64,000 nt of DNA from Chryseobacterium taiwanense (GCF_000813825.1 NZ_JWTA01000001.1:345813-409812); one strand, 5' to 3'; positions 17,044-25,757 are shown, counted from the first letter of the stretch. Notes: generated from the sequence alone by a model not told the origin. A program made the numbers and translations.

Positions 17044-18177
17044 ATGAATGTAGGAATTATCGGTGCCGGAACAATGGGAATCGGCATTGCACAAGTAGCC
17101 GCAACGAACGGATGCAAAGTTTGGGTGTATGACGCCAACGCAAAACAAGTAGAAACGGCAACTGTAGGGTTGGAAAAAACATTGACCAAATTGGTTGATA
17201 AACAAAAAATTTCGGCAGAAAAAATGACTGAAATTTTAGCTAATATTTCCATTGCTACAGAATTGAAGGATTTCAAAGATTGTGAATTAATCATTGAAGC
17301 CATCATCGAAAACAAAGAAATTAAAACCAAAGTTTTCACAGAATTAGAGAAACATGTTTCAGAAAGCTGTGTTATTGGTTCCAATACATCATCCATTTCC
17401 ATCACCTCTCTGGGTGCGGAATTACAAAAACCGGAGCGTTTCATCGGAATTCACTTTTTCAATCCGGCTCCATTGATGCCTTTAGTAGAGGTTATTCCAT
17501 CATTATTAACAGAAAAATCATTAGCGGAAAAAATCTACAACCTGATGAAAGATTGGGGGAAAACTCCGGTAATTGCTAAAGATATTCCAGGATTTATCGT
17601 TAACAGAATTGCCCGTCCTTACTATGGGGAAGGGTTGAGGATTGTTGAAGAGAACATCGCAACCGTAGAACAGGTTGATGAAGCCATGAAGACAATTGGG
17701 AACTTTAAAATGGGACCTTTTGAATTGATGGATCTTATTGGGGTTGATGTAAATTTCTCCGTAACCAAAACAGTGTACAACGAATATTTCTACGATCCGA
17801 AATATAAACCGTCGCTTCTTCAACAAAGAATGTCGGAAGCAAAACTTCACGGCAGAAAAACAGGAAAAGGTTTCTATGATTATGCTGAAGGAGCAGAAAA
17901 ACCAGTTGCTGAGAAAAATGATGCACTTTATCAACAAATCTTCTTGAGAATTATTTCTATGTTGATTAATGAAGCGGTTGAAGCAAAAAGATTAGGTGTT
18001 GCCAACGATGAAGATCTGGAATTGGCAATGCAAAAAGGAGTAAATTATCCAAAAGGATTATTAGCTTGGGGAAAAGAGATCGGATATGCAAAAATCTCTG
18101 AAACTCTTCAAAATCTTTACGAAGAATATCAGGAAGAAAGATATAGACAGAGCCCTCTATTACGTAAACTAAATTAA
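17044..18177 (+). CDS. paaH: 3-hydroxyadipyl-CoA dehydrogenase PaaH
   Basis: 377 aa. The Rossmann motif GAGTMGIGIAQVAATNGC opens the protein (NAD binding), followed by the SNTSSISIT and HFFNPAP segments of the 3-hydroxyacyl-CoA dehydrogenase family with its catalytic His/Glu pair, then KTIGNFKMGPFELMDLIG and a C-terminal duplicated helical domain. It oxidises 3-hydroxyadipyl-CoA to 3-oxoadipyl-CoA. It is shorter than the roughly 475-residue proteobacterial PaaH but has both C-terminal subdomains. It follows the four-helix gene after 40 bases that are mostly repeat arm. Confidence 0.93.
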   Translation: MNVGIIGAGTMGIGIAQVAATNGCKVWVYDANAKQVETATVGLEKTLTKLVDKQKISAEKMTEILANISIATELKDFKDCELIIEAIIENKEIKTKVFTELEKHVSESCVIGSNTSSISITSLGAELQKPERFIGIHFFNPAPLMPLVEVIPSLLTEKSLAEKIYNLMKDWGKTPVIAKDIPGFIVNRIARPYYGEGLRIVEENIATVEQVDEAMKTIGNFKMGPFELMDLIGVDVNFSVTKTVYNEYFYDPKYKPSLLQQRMSEAKLHGRKTGKGFYDYAEGAEKPVAEKNDALYQQIFLRIISMLINEAVEAKRLGVANDEDLELAMQKGVNYPKGLLAWGKEIGYAKISETLQNLYEEYQEERYRQSPLLRKLN

Positions 18178-18266
18178 ACAATTTGAAAATGTGTTAAGTT
18201 GAACATGAATTACAACGGTTTTTCATTTTCAAATTCTCAAATTGATCTAATTTTCAAATTAATAGT
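18178..18266. repeat. 16-base-unit inverted array, paaH-orf gap
   Basis: One good forward unit (AATTTGAAAATGTGTT) and a degenerate second face three reverse units. The loop includes ACAACGG. It fills the gap. Confidence 0.75.
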
Positions 18267-18581
18267 ATGAATATAGATGCATTCAGAGCCGAACTAGAAA
18301 CAAGGCTTATGATTGAAAAAGAATATATAGTTCAGGAGCTTACCATGATAGATGACTATCAGGAAAAACTTGAATTATTAGGAGAGTTTAATGACAAATA
18401 TCGTGGGCTGATCAAAAGATTGGCTAATGAGCATGGTATTGATTTAAATGCACCTTATCCATCTGAAAATCCATCAAATTCTGAACATCTTACGTACGAG
18501 CAGATAATTCTTGGTAAAACCATGAGTATTTATGACAAATTGGTTGATGAATTGTATGAAGAAATAACAAGCATAAATTAA
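18267..18581 (+). CDS. Small hypothetical protein in the paa operon
   Basis: 104 aa, acidic (rich in Glu and Asp) and helical throughout, with no signal peptide or membrane segment. The N-terminal helix contains RAELETRLMIEKEYIVQELT and the C-terminal helix ILGKTMSIYDKLVDELYEEI; between them is a short proline-containing linker (LNAPYPSENPS). I do not recognise a family. paaI starts two bases after its stop, so the two are translated from one message. A link to CoA-ester handling is possible from position only. Confidence 0.75.
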   Translation: MNIDAFRAELETRLMIEKEYIVQELTMIDDYQEKLELLGEFNDKYRGLIKRLANEHGIDLNAPYPSENPSNSEHLTYEQIILGKTMSIYDKLVDELYEEITSIN

Positions 18582-18583
18582 AA

Positions 18584-18997
18584 ATGAATCCAAGACAGGT
18601 TGCAGAATATATGTTCGATCAGGATTATTTTTCCCAATGGATGAATATTAAAATGATCGAAATCAAAGAAAATTATTGTTTACTGGAAATGCCCATCAAA
18701 AAAGAAATGCTGAATGGGTTAAAAACCGTTCACGGAGGCGTTACGTTTGCTTTTGCAGATTCTGCATTGGCATTTTCGTCCAACAATTCCGGAGATGCTG
18801 CGGTTGCATTGAATTGTATCATCAACTTTACAAAGGCAGGAAAAGAAGGGGATATTTTCAAAGCAGAAAGCATTTTGGTAAATGATACAAGAAAAACCGC
18901 TGTTTATGACATTAAAATTACCAATCAAAACGAGGAACTGATTGCAAAATTTGTAGGAACAGTTTATAAAATCGGTAAAAAAGTGACCGATTTGTAA
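18584..18997 (+). CDS. paaI: PaaI hot-dog acyl-CoA thioesterase
   Basis: 137 aa. A single hot-dog domain with the PaaI signature NGLKTVHGGVTFAFADSALAFSSN, in which Asn, His, Gly-Gly and Asp line the active site, and the preceding YFSQWMNIKMIEI strand. PaaI hydrolyses (hydroxy)phenylacetyl-CoA type esters and is thought to free CoA from stalled intermediates. It is cytosolic and tetrameric in relatives. The start is fixed by the two-base gap from the upstream small gene. The 4-residue C-terminal tail is normal. Confidence 0.94.
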   Translation: MNPRQVAEYMFDQDYFSQWMNIKMIEIKENYCLLEMPIKKEMLNGLKTVHGGVTFAFADSALAFSSNNSGDAAVALNCIINFTKAGKEGDIFKAESILVNDTRKTAVYDIKITNQNEELIAKFVGTVYKIGKKVTDL

Positions 18998-19027
18998 AAA
19001 CACTAACCAAACATCAAAGTACATAAT

Positions 19028-19723
19028 ATGAGAAAAATGTTTTTACTGCTTTTCACGCTTTCGACCTTTCTGATCAATGCTCAGCAGAAAGTAAATGAAA
19101 CTCTGAAAAAAGAACTCGATGAGATCATGAAAGTCGATCAGGGCTACAGAATGCTTTTTGATTCTGAAATAACTCCGGAGAAAAGAGAGAAGTTGCTGAA
19201 GGATTTGAATATCGACAAAGAAGAGTTTGAAAAGAAAAATTGGCAGTTGGTTGCAGAACATGACAGCCTGAATATGCAGAAAATTGAAAACATTATTTCC
19301 AAGTATGGCTATCCAGGAAAGACGCTTGTAGGAGAGCCAACTAATCAGGCGGCATGGTATGTGATTCAACACTCAACCAAAATTGGAAAATATCTGCCTC
19401 TTATTAAAGAAGCAGGGAAAAAGAAAGAAATTCCTTTTACATGGGTGGCGATGATGGAAGACCGGTATCTGATGAATGAAAATAAAGAACAGATCTACGG
19501 AACACAGGGGAAAGGAGAAATGACAAAAGATAAAGACGGAAAACAACTTTTCATCAATTTTGTATGGCCTGTGAAAGATCCTAAGAATGTAAATAAAAGG
19601 AGAAAAGAGGCCGGATTTGATTCTACCGTTGAAGAAAATGCTCAAAGAATGTTCGGAAAAGACTTCAAGTACGAAACTTATACTTTACAGCAGGTTTTTG
19701 AAATAAGAAATAAAAACAAATAA
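19028..19723 (+). CDS. Exported DUF6624-type hypothetical protein
   Basis: 231 aa. A cleavable signal peptide (MRKMFLLLFTLSTFLINAQ) is followed by a charged helical region and by GEPTNQAAWYVIQHS, YLPLIKEAGKKKEI and WVAMMEDRYLMNENKEQIYGTQ, the pattern I associate with DUF6624. That family has no established function. Its presence within the paa operon, between paaI and paaJ, is unexplained: the other gene products are cytosolic and this one should leave the cytoplasm. It could be a passenger gene. The 30-base upstream gap lacks the array, and the downstream 60-base gap has only a decayed half of it. Confidence 0.75.
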   Translation: MRKMFLLLFTLSTFLINAQQKVNETLKKELDEIMKVDQGYRMLFDSEITPEKREKLLKDLNIDKEEFEKKNWQLVAEHDSLNMQKIENIISKYGYPGKTLVGEPTNQAAWYVIQHSTKIGKYLPLIKEAGKKKEIPFTWVAMMEDRYLMNENKEQIYGTQGKGEMTKDKDGKQLFINFVWPVKDPKNVNKRRKEAGFDSTVEENAQRMFGKDFKYETYTLQQVFEIRNKNK

Positions 19724-19783
19724 ATAGAAAAGAGAGTATGATAATTTTAAATTGTCTCATTCTCAGATTTTCAAAGTAAAATT

Positions 19784-20989
19784 ATGAACAACGTATACAT
19801 TATAGACTATGTCAGAACTTCCATTTCAAAATTGCAGGGAGGATTATCGGAAGTAAGAGCAGATGATTTAGCATCAATTGTTATCAAAGAAGTAGTAGCG
19901 AGAAATCCAGAAGTTCCTGTTGAGGAAATTGAGGACGTTATTTTCGGATGTGCGAATCAAGCAGGTGAAGACAACAGAAACGTAGCAAGAATGGGACTTT
20001 TATTGGCTGGACTTCCATACAAAATCGGAGGAGAGACGGTAAACAGACTGTGTGCATCAGGAATGTCTGCTGTAGCCAATGCTTTCCGTTCGATTGCAGC
20101 GGGAGAAGGTGAGATTTATATTGCAGGTGGAGTAGAACACATGACACGTTCTCCATATGTAATGTCAAAACCAAGTGCAGCTTTCGGTAGAGACAGTCAG
20201 ATGTTTGATACGACTTTCGGGTGGAGATTCATCAACCCGAAAATGAAAGAATTATACGGTGTTGACGGAATGGGAGATACTGCTGAAAACTTAGCAGATA
20301 TGCACAACATCAGCCGTGAAGATCAGGATAAATTTGCGCTTTGGTCTCAGCAAAAAGCGACTAAAGCTCAGGAAAGTGGAAGATTGGCAGAAGAGATTGT
20401 AAAAGTGGAAATTCCACAAAGAAAAGGAGAACCGAAAATTTTCGATACAGACGAATTCATCAAACCGACTTCTTCCATGGAAGGATTGGGAAAACTTCGT
20501 CCTGCTTTCAGAAAAGAAGGAACGGTAACTGCCGGAAACGCCTCTGGAATGAATGACGGAGCAGCAGCACTTATTTTAGCAAGTGAAGAAGCTGTAAAAA
20601 AATATGGTTTAAAACCTAAAGCTAAGATTTTAGGATCATCTGTTGCCGGTGTTGAACCAAGAATTATGGGAATCGGACCTGTTGAAGCAACTCAGAAATT
20701 ATTAAAAAGACTGAATCTTTCATTAGATGATATGGATATTATCGAATTGAACGAAGCATTTGCAGCTCAGGCTTTGGCAGTAACAAGAACATTAGGATTA
20801 AAAGATGATGATTCAAGAATTAATCCAAACGGAGGAGCTATTGCAATCGGTCACCCACTTGGAGTTTCCGGAGCAAGAATTGTAGGTTCCGCAGCCATAG
20901 AACTTCAGAAACAAGATAAAAAATATGCATTGTGTACCCTTTGTATCGGTGTCGGACAAGGTTATGCAATGGTAATTGAAAGAGTATAA
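19784..20989 (+). CDS. paaJ: 3-oxoadipyl-CoA thiolase PaaJ
   Basis: 401 aa, typical thiolase length. The acylated Cys is in NRLCASGMSAV near residue 91, the C-terminal His is in GGAIAIGHPLGVSGAR and the second catalytic Cys lies in CTLCIGVGQG, so all three active-site residues are present. It splits 3-oxoadipyl-CoA to succinyl-CoA and acetyl-CoA, the last step, and probably also thiolyses the 3-oxo-dehydrosuberyl-CoA intermediate. The position within the operon supports paaJ over other thiolases. A composite repeat gap of 229 bases follows. Confidence 0.95.
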   Translation: MNNVYIIDYVRTSISKLQGGLSEVRADDLASIVIKEVVARNPEVPVEEIEDVIFGCANQAGEDNRNVARMGLLLAGLPYKIGGETVNRLCASGMSAVANAFRSIAAGEGEIYIAGGVEHMTRSPYVMSKPSAAFGRDSQMFDTTFGWRFINPKMKELYGVDGMGDTAENLADMHNISREDQDKFALWSQQKATKAQESGRLAEEIVKVEIPQRKGEPKIFDTDEFIKPTSSMEGLGKLRPAFRKEGTVTAGNASGMNDGAAALILASEEAVKKYGLKPKAKILGSSVAGVEPRIMGIGPVEATQKLLKRLNLSLDDMDIIELNEAFAAQALAVTRTLGLKDDDSRINPNGGAIAIGHPLGVSGARIVGSAAIELQKQDKKYALCTLCIGVGQGYAMVIERV

Positions 20990-21218
20990 ATCAATTTGAA
21001 AATGGATTAATTTGAGAATTTGAAAATGTTTCAGGACACTATCAGTTTTCAAATTAGTTCATAAATTTAATGTTTAGCCTTTGCTAAGTGAAACGCCTTT
21101 GCGAACCAAGGTATAAACTTATTTATTAGAATAAATCTTTGAGGACTTTGCGTTAAAAAATAGACGTTTAAAATTAAATTTTCAAATTAACTCATTCTCA
21201 AATTTTCAAATTAAAATT
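20990..21218. repeat. Composite repeat gap between paaJ and paaY
   Basis: The outer parts are forward (AATTTGAAAATG, AATTTGAGAATTTGAAAATG) and reverse (TTCAAATTAACTCATTCTC and similar) units of the 16-base family. Between two halves of the array lies an unrelated block at about 21070-21170 with GCCTTTGCTAAGTGAAACG, CTTTGCGAACC and GGACTTTGCGTTAAA, which looks like a second dispersed repeat nested in the first. No open frame of note. Confidence 0.7.
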
Positions 21219-21812
21219 ATGAACATTTACTCATATCACGGAATTCGTCCCATCATCAAACCTTCTGCTTACGTTCATCCGCAAGCGGTGATTATCGGAA
21301 ATGTGGAAATCGGTGAAGAAGTTTATATCGGTCCAAACGCGGTAATTCGTGGAGACTGGGGTAAAATTATCATTAAAGACGGTGCGAATGTTCAGGAAAA
21401 CTGTACACTTCATGTTTTTCCGGGCATTGAAACTATTTTAGAAGAATCTGCTCACATCGGTCACGGAGCGATTATTCATTCCGGGCATATCGGAAAAAAC
21501 TGTCTGGTTGGAATGAACTCGGTGGTGATGGATAAAGCGGTTATCGGTGATGAATGTATTATCGGAGCATTAGCTTTTGTTCCTGCCAATTTCAAATGTG
21601 AACCAAGAAAACTGATTGTTGGAAGTCCTGCAAAGATCATTCGTGATGTTTCCGATGAAATGATCAAATGGAAAACTGAAGGAACAAGGCTATATCAGGA
21701 ATTGGCAAGAGAAGGAAAAGATGCTATTCTTCCGTGTGAACCCTTTACAGAGTATGTTCAGCAAATCCCAACCAAAATTGTTGATTATAGTATTTGGGAT
21801 GATGTGAAGTAA
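21219..21812 (+). CDS. paaY: PaaY-like left-handed beta-helix thioesterase (gamma-carbonic anhydrase fold)
   Basis: 197 aa. Hexapeptide repeats form a left-handed beta helix (IGNVEIGEEVYIGPNAVIRGDWGK-type turns), and zinc-ligand His residues appear in CTLHVFPG and SAHIGHGAIIHS. PaaY proteins of this fold hydrolyse CoA esters, notably the dead-end 2-hydroxycyclohepta-1,4,6-triene-1-formyl-CoA, protecting the CoA pool. The C-terminal helix is the usual trimer-stabilising extension. Placement within the operon favours PaaY over a generic carbonic-anhydrase-like protein; the fold call is firm, the substrate is inferred. Confidence 0.9.
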   Translation: MNIYSYHGIRPIIKPSAYVHPQAVIIGNVEIGEEVYIGPNAVIRGDWGKIIIKDGANVQENCTLHVFPGIETILEESAHIGHGAIIHSGHIGKNCLVGMNSVVMDKAVIGDECIIGALAFVPANFKCEPRKLIVGSPAKIIRDVSDEMIKWKTEGTRLYQELAREGKDAILPCEPFTEYVQQIPTKIVDYSIWDDVK

Positions 21813-21832
21813 ACCAACAAATTAATTTGAAA

Positions 21833-22066
21833 ATGATTAAAAGAATATTTAACGTTAAAAACTTTGTTCGGGCTACAGTGTTTGCAATAATTACTTTTTT
21901 GTTGTATTGGGTAACCGGATTTTTATTTAAGTCGGAAAGAGATTTGAATTTTAATTTAATGATGGCTTTATCGTTTTTCTTGATCAATTTCATTTTGGGT
22001 ACAGAAGAGGTAACTTGGAAAGAACTTTTTTTCGGAAAGAGAAATAAGAAAAAAGTTAGTAATTAA
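21833..22066 (+). CDS. Small two-helix membrane protein
   Basis: 77 aa from the ATG at 21833; that ATG is itself part of an AATTTGAAAATG repeat unit, and a TTG two codons earlier is also in frame. Two hydrophobic segments (about 12-32 and 43-60) are separated by a short KSERDLNFN loop, and the tail is very basic (FGKRNKKKVSN), suggesting cytoplasmic ends. No family was recognised. It lies 20 bases after paaY and 24 before the esterase gene, so it is probably co-transcribed. Confidence 0.65.
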   Translation: MIKRIFNVKNFVRATVFAIITFLLYWVTGFLFKSERDLNFNLMMALSFFLINFILGTEEVTWKELFFGKRNKKKVSN

Positions 22067-22090
22067 ATAAAGATTTTATATAAAAAGGAA

Positions 22091-22921
22091 ATGATTAAGA
22101 AGCTGTTGATTTTTTGTACGATTCTCTTTACGTTTCAATCTATGGTTTTTGCCCAGACCGGAAATACAAAACCATTGACGATTGGAGAAATCAGAACCGT
22201 AAAGTCTAAAATTTTAAATGAAGACAGAACTTTAAACATCTATCTTCCGCAAAATTTTGACAAAAAGAAATCGTATCCGGTTATTTATCTCTTGGATGGA
22301 AGCATGAATGAAGATTTTATTCACGTTACAGGTTTGATCCAGTTCTTTAATCAAATGTATTCCATGCCGGAAACCATTGTAGTGGGAATTGCCAATGTGG
22401 ACAGAAAAAGGGACTTCACTTTTCATACGGATCTAAAGGATTTACAAAAAGATTATCCGACAACAGGACATTCAGATAAGTTCATCGGTTTTTTAGAAAA
22501 AGAATTAAAACCTTATATCGAAAATCAGTTTAAAACAACCGATAGCTATCTATTCGGTCAATCATTAGGCGGACTTTTAGCGACTGAAATTTTGCTTAAA
22601 AAACCTGAAATGTTTAATAACTATTTTATCATCAGTCCGAGTTTGTGGTGGGATGATGAAAGCCTTTTAAAACAGGCTCCTCAATTATTAGCCAAAATTC
22701 CGGACACTAAGAAATTTATTTATGTTTCTGTCGGAAAGGGCGAACATCCGGTGATGGTAAAAGATGCAGAAGATTGGTATGATATTCTTAAAAAATCCAA
22801 TAAGAAAAACTGGACGGTAGAATATAAAATGATGGAAACAGACAATCACGCAACGATTCTTCACAGAAGCTTGTATGAAGGTTTGGTAAAGTTGTTTCCA
22901 TATCAGGAACCAAAAAATTAA
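22091..22921 (+). CDS. Exported alpha/beta-hydrolase (esterase D / IroE-like)
   Basis: 276 aa. A signal peptide (MIKKLLIFCTILFTFQSMVFAQ) directs export. The mature protein has the putative-esterase fold: RTLNIYLPQNF start, YPVIYLLDGS strand, nucleophile elbow YLFGQSLGGLLA with the catalytic Ser, and a His near the C-terminus in DNHATILHRSLYEG. Relatives hydrolyse siderophore esters or acyl glutathione; Bacteroidota copies are poorly studied. It carries a good AAAGGAA ribosome-binding sequence, unusual in this phylum. It lies inside the paa operon, but being exported it may not act on CoA esters; it could supply an ester-linked substrate. Confidence 0.85.
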   Translation: MIKKLLIFCTILFTFQSMVFAQTGNTKPLTIGEIRTVKSKILNEDRTLNIYLPQNFDKKKSYPVIYLLDGSMNEDFIHVTGLIQFFNQMYSMPETIVVGIANVDRKRDFTFHTDLKDLQKDYPTTGHSDKFIGFLEKELKPYIENQFKTTDSYLFGQSLGGLLATEILLKKPEMFNNYFIISPSLWWDDESLLKQAPQLLAKIPDTKKFIYVSVGKGEHPVMVKDAEDWYDILKKSNKKNWTVEYKMMETDNHATILHRSLYEGLVKLFPYQEPKN

Positions 22922-22967
22922 AAATATAACAACATAAAAATGTATCATTTATGGCAATTTTGTGCTT

Positions 22968-22995
22968 GTCATTCTGAACAAAGTGAAGAATCTCA
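22968..22995 (+). repeat. Partial copy of the nested palindromic element
   Basis: GTCATTCTGAACAAAGTGAA followed by GAATCTC matches one half of the element type seen at 10141-10220 (GTCATTC end, GAATCT inner block). It lies in the 117-base gap before paaZ. Confidence 0.5.
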
Positions 22996-23038
22996 TTCAT
23001 AAACTGTTAAACAGATACATTATTAAAGTAAAAACTAT

Positions 23039-25534
23039 ATGGAAAAGTTAAAAAATTACATCTACGGTGAATGGGTAGAAGGAAACGGAAACGGAATTCC
23101 TTTGTACAACGCTGTAAATGGTGAACAGGTTGCTATTTCCGATACGGAAGGTCTGAATTTTGAGCAGGCTCTTGATTACGGAAGAACAATTGGTTACAAG
23201 AACCTTTCATCGATGACGTTCTACGACCGTGGAGAAATGTTAAAAAAAGTAGCCCTTTATTTATTAGAAAGAAAGAAAAAATATTACGATTTATCTTACA
23301 AAACAGGAGCAACTCATGTTGATTCTTGGGTAGATATTGAAGGAGGTTTTGGTACTTTCTTTACTTATTCCGGATTGGCAAAAAGAATGCTTCCAAATAC
23401 TCCGTTTTGGGTAGATGGAGAAACTCAGAAGATTTCGGCTAACGGAACTTTCTTAGGAACTCATATTTTAACTCCGAGTGAAGGAGTTTCTGTACAGATT
23501 AACGCCTATAACTTTCCGGTTTGGGGAATGTTGGAGAAATTGTCAACATCGTTATTGGCAGGTGTTCCTTCGATCGTAAAGCCATCTCCATACGGTTCTT
23601 ATTTAACGAACGCAGTGTTCCAGGATATGATCGAAAGTGGAATCCTTCCGGAAGGAGCGGTTCAGTTGGTTTGTGGTGAGCCTGGAAATATCTTGGATTA
23701 TATTCAGGATGGAGACTCTGTATTATTCACAGGTTCTGCAACAACAGGGAGAAAATTAAAATCTTTACCATCAATTGCAGGAAACGCAGTTCGTTTCAAC
23801 ATGGAAGCAGATTCTTTGAACTGTTCAATACTTGGGCTGGATGCAAAACCGGGAACTCCTGAATTTGATTTATTCATCAAAGAAGTTCGTAACGAAATGA
23901 CTACGAAAGCCGGACAAAAATGTACGGCGATCAGAAGAATTATCGTTCCTGAAAACTTAATCGGGGATGTTCAGAATGCTTTATCTAAAGCTTTAGACCA
24001 GACAAAAATCGGAAACCCGTTGAGCAGAGAAACAAGAATGGGTTCTTTGGTTGGAAAACAACAGTACGATGAAGTTCTAAGAAAAGTTAATTTATTAAAA
24101 GCTGAAACGGAATTGGTTTATGACGGACAGCACGAATTGGTAGATGCAAACTATGAAAATGGTGCATTTATGAGTCCGAAATTGTTCTTAAACGATGCTC
24201 CGTTTACTAAAAATATCTCTCACGATGTTGAAGCGTTCGGACCGGTTTCTACATTGATGCCTTACAAAGATGCGGAAGAAGCTGCAGCGTTGGCAAAAAG
24301 AGGAAAAGGAAGTTTGGTAGGATCTATCATCTCTCATGATGACAATTTCGTAGCAGAAACTTCTTGGAAAATGGCTTCTCAGCACGGAAGAATTTTCGTA
24401 TTAAACAGAGATAATGCAAAAGAAAGTACAGGTCACGGTTCTCCTCTTCCTACTTTAATGCACGGTGGTCCCGGAAGAGCAGGAGGTGGTGAGGAAATGG
24501 GCGGTTTAGGCGGTCTTCATTTCTTCCTTCAAAAAACAGCGATTCAGGGTTCTCCGGATACATTGACGGCAATTACAAAAATCTATCAACAAGGAGCTGA
24601 GAAAAAATTCTCAGATAAACATCCTTTCCAGAAATACTTTGAAGACGTTGAGGTTGGTGATTCTTTAGAAACAGCAGGAAGAACGGTTACCGATGCAGAT
24701 ATCGTGAATTTCTCTAATGTTTCTTGGGATCATTTCTATGCACATACCGATGCAACAAGTTTAACGGGAACTATCTTTGATAAAACGGTTGCTCACGGAT
24801 ATTTTATCCTTTCGGCAGCGGCAGGATTGTTTGTTTCAGGTAAAAAAGGACCGGTTATCGCAAACTATGGATTAGAGAACTGTTCATTCTTCAAGCCTGT
24901 GTATGCGGGAGATACCATTACGGTTTATTTAACGGCAAAAGAAAAAATCAACAGAGGAGTGAAAGGAAGAAATATTCCTTCAGGTGTGGTAAAATGGTTG
25001 GTTGAAGTGGTAAACCAAAGAGATGAGGTAGTTTGTGTAGCAACAATTTTAACATTGGTGGCAAAACATTCTCCTTTCATTGATCTGAACTTAAAAAATA
25101 TTCAAAAAACATTAAATGGCTTAACTGATTCTACTCAGCCAAGTTGGGGTAAAATGTCTCCTCAGCAAATGATTGAGCATTTAGAGCACGGAGTGTTGGT
25201 AAGCTTAGGTGAGCCTGAAGCAGACAAATGCTTTACTCCTGAAGAGCAGTTGGAAAAATGGCAGGATTCTCTTTACAATCACAGAAAAATGCCGAAAGAT
25301 TTCCCGGCGCCGTTCTTGGCAGAAGATGAAAAGTTATTAGAGCTAAGACATAAAAATCTTGAAGCGGCAAAAATTTCTTTCATGGATAACCTGAAAAGAT
25401 TCTCTATTTATTACAAAGAAAATCCACAGGCAGAACACATGAATTTTGTTTTCGGAAAATTAAATAAAGAAATGTGGGAACTGATGCATAAAAAGCATTT
25501 TACTCACCACTTCGAACAATTTGGATTGATTTAA
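23039..25534 (+). CDS. paaZ: PaaZ ring-opening enzyme with extra C-terminal DinB/DUF1569-like domain
   Basis: 831 aa, against about 680 for E. coli PaaZ. Residues 1-520 are an aldehyde dehydrogenase with Glu256 (NMEADS) and Cys295 (GQKCTA), the same numbers as in the E. coli enzyme. Residues about 535-678 are the MaoC-like oxepin-CoA hydrolase with Asp564 and His569 in DHFYAHTD. It opens oxepin-CoA and oxidises the resulting semialdehyde. The last 150 residues are extra: WGKMSPQQMIEHLEHG, a helical middle and HFTHHFEQFGLI give the His pattern of DinB/DUF1569 metal-binding four-helix proteins. The gene ends the operon, followed by a terminator. Confidence 0.95.
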   Translation: MEKLKNYIYGEWVEGNGNGIPLYNAVNGEQVAISDTEGLNFEQALDYGRTIGYKNLSSMTFYDRGEMLKKVALYLLERKKKYYDLSYKTGATHVDSWVDIEGGFGTFFTYSGLAKRMLPNTPFWVDGETQKISANGTFLGTHILTPSEGVSVQINAYNFPVWGMLEKLSTSLLAGVPSIVKPSPYGSYLTNAVFQDMIESGILPEGAVQLVCGEPGNILDYIQDGDSVLFTGSATTGRKLKSLPSIAGNAVRFNMEADSLNCSILGLDAKPGTPEFDLFIKEVRNEMTTKAGQKCTAIRRIIVPENLIGDVQNALSKALDQTKIGNPLSRETRMGSLVGKQQYDEVLRKVNLLKAETELVYDGQHELVDANYENGAFMSPKLFLNDAPFTKNISHDVEAFGPVSTLMPYKDAEEAAALAKRGKGSLVGSIISHDDNFVAETSWKMASQHGRIFVLNRDNAKESTGHGSPLPTLMHGGPGRAGGGEEMGGLGGLHFFLQKTAIQGSPDTLTAITKIYQQGAEKKFSDKHPFQKYFEDVEVGDSLETAGRTVTDADIVNFSNVSWDHFYAHTDATSLTGTIFDKTVAHGYFILSAAAGLFVSGKKGPVIANYGLENCSFFKPVYAGDTITVYLTAKEKINRGVKGRNIPSGVVKWLVEVVNQRDEVVCVATILTLVAKHSPFIDLNLKNIQKTLNGLTDSTQPSWGKMSPQQMIEHLEHGVLVSLGEPEADKCFTPEEQLEKWQDSLYNHRKMPKDFPAPFLAEDEKLLELRHKNLEAAKISFMDNLKRFSIYYKENPQAEHMNFVFGKLNKEMWELMHKKHFTHHFEQFGLI

Positions 25535-25546
25535 TTCAAAATATAA

Positions 25547-25584
25547 GAAATCCCTTTTAGACTTAGTTTAAAAGGGGTTTTTAT
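25547..25584 (+). terminator. Terminator of the paa operon
   Basis: AATCCCTTTTA pairs with TAAAAGGGGTT (one G-T pair) across GACTTAGTT and is followed by a T run. It begins 12 bases after the paaZ stop. Confidence 0.85.
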
Positions 25585-25757
25585 TTAAAACTCTAATCTT
25601 TAATAAGATAAATTTTCTTAAAGCATTTGCAAGATGACTTTTAAGGAAAAAAAGCTTTATTAGGAAAATATAAAGCATGAGAATGTTAAAAAAAACGATA
25701 TCTATTTCAAAAATAATATAGATATTTGATGAAGCTACTTTTTATAAATAAAATACT

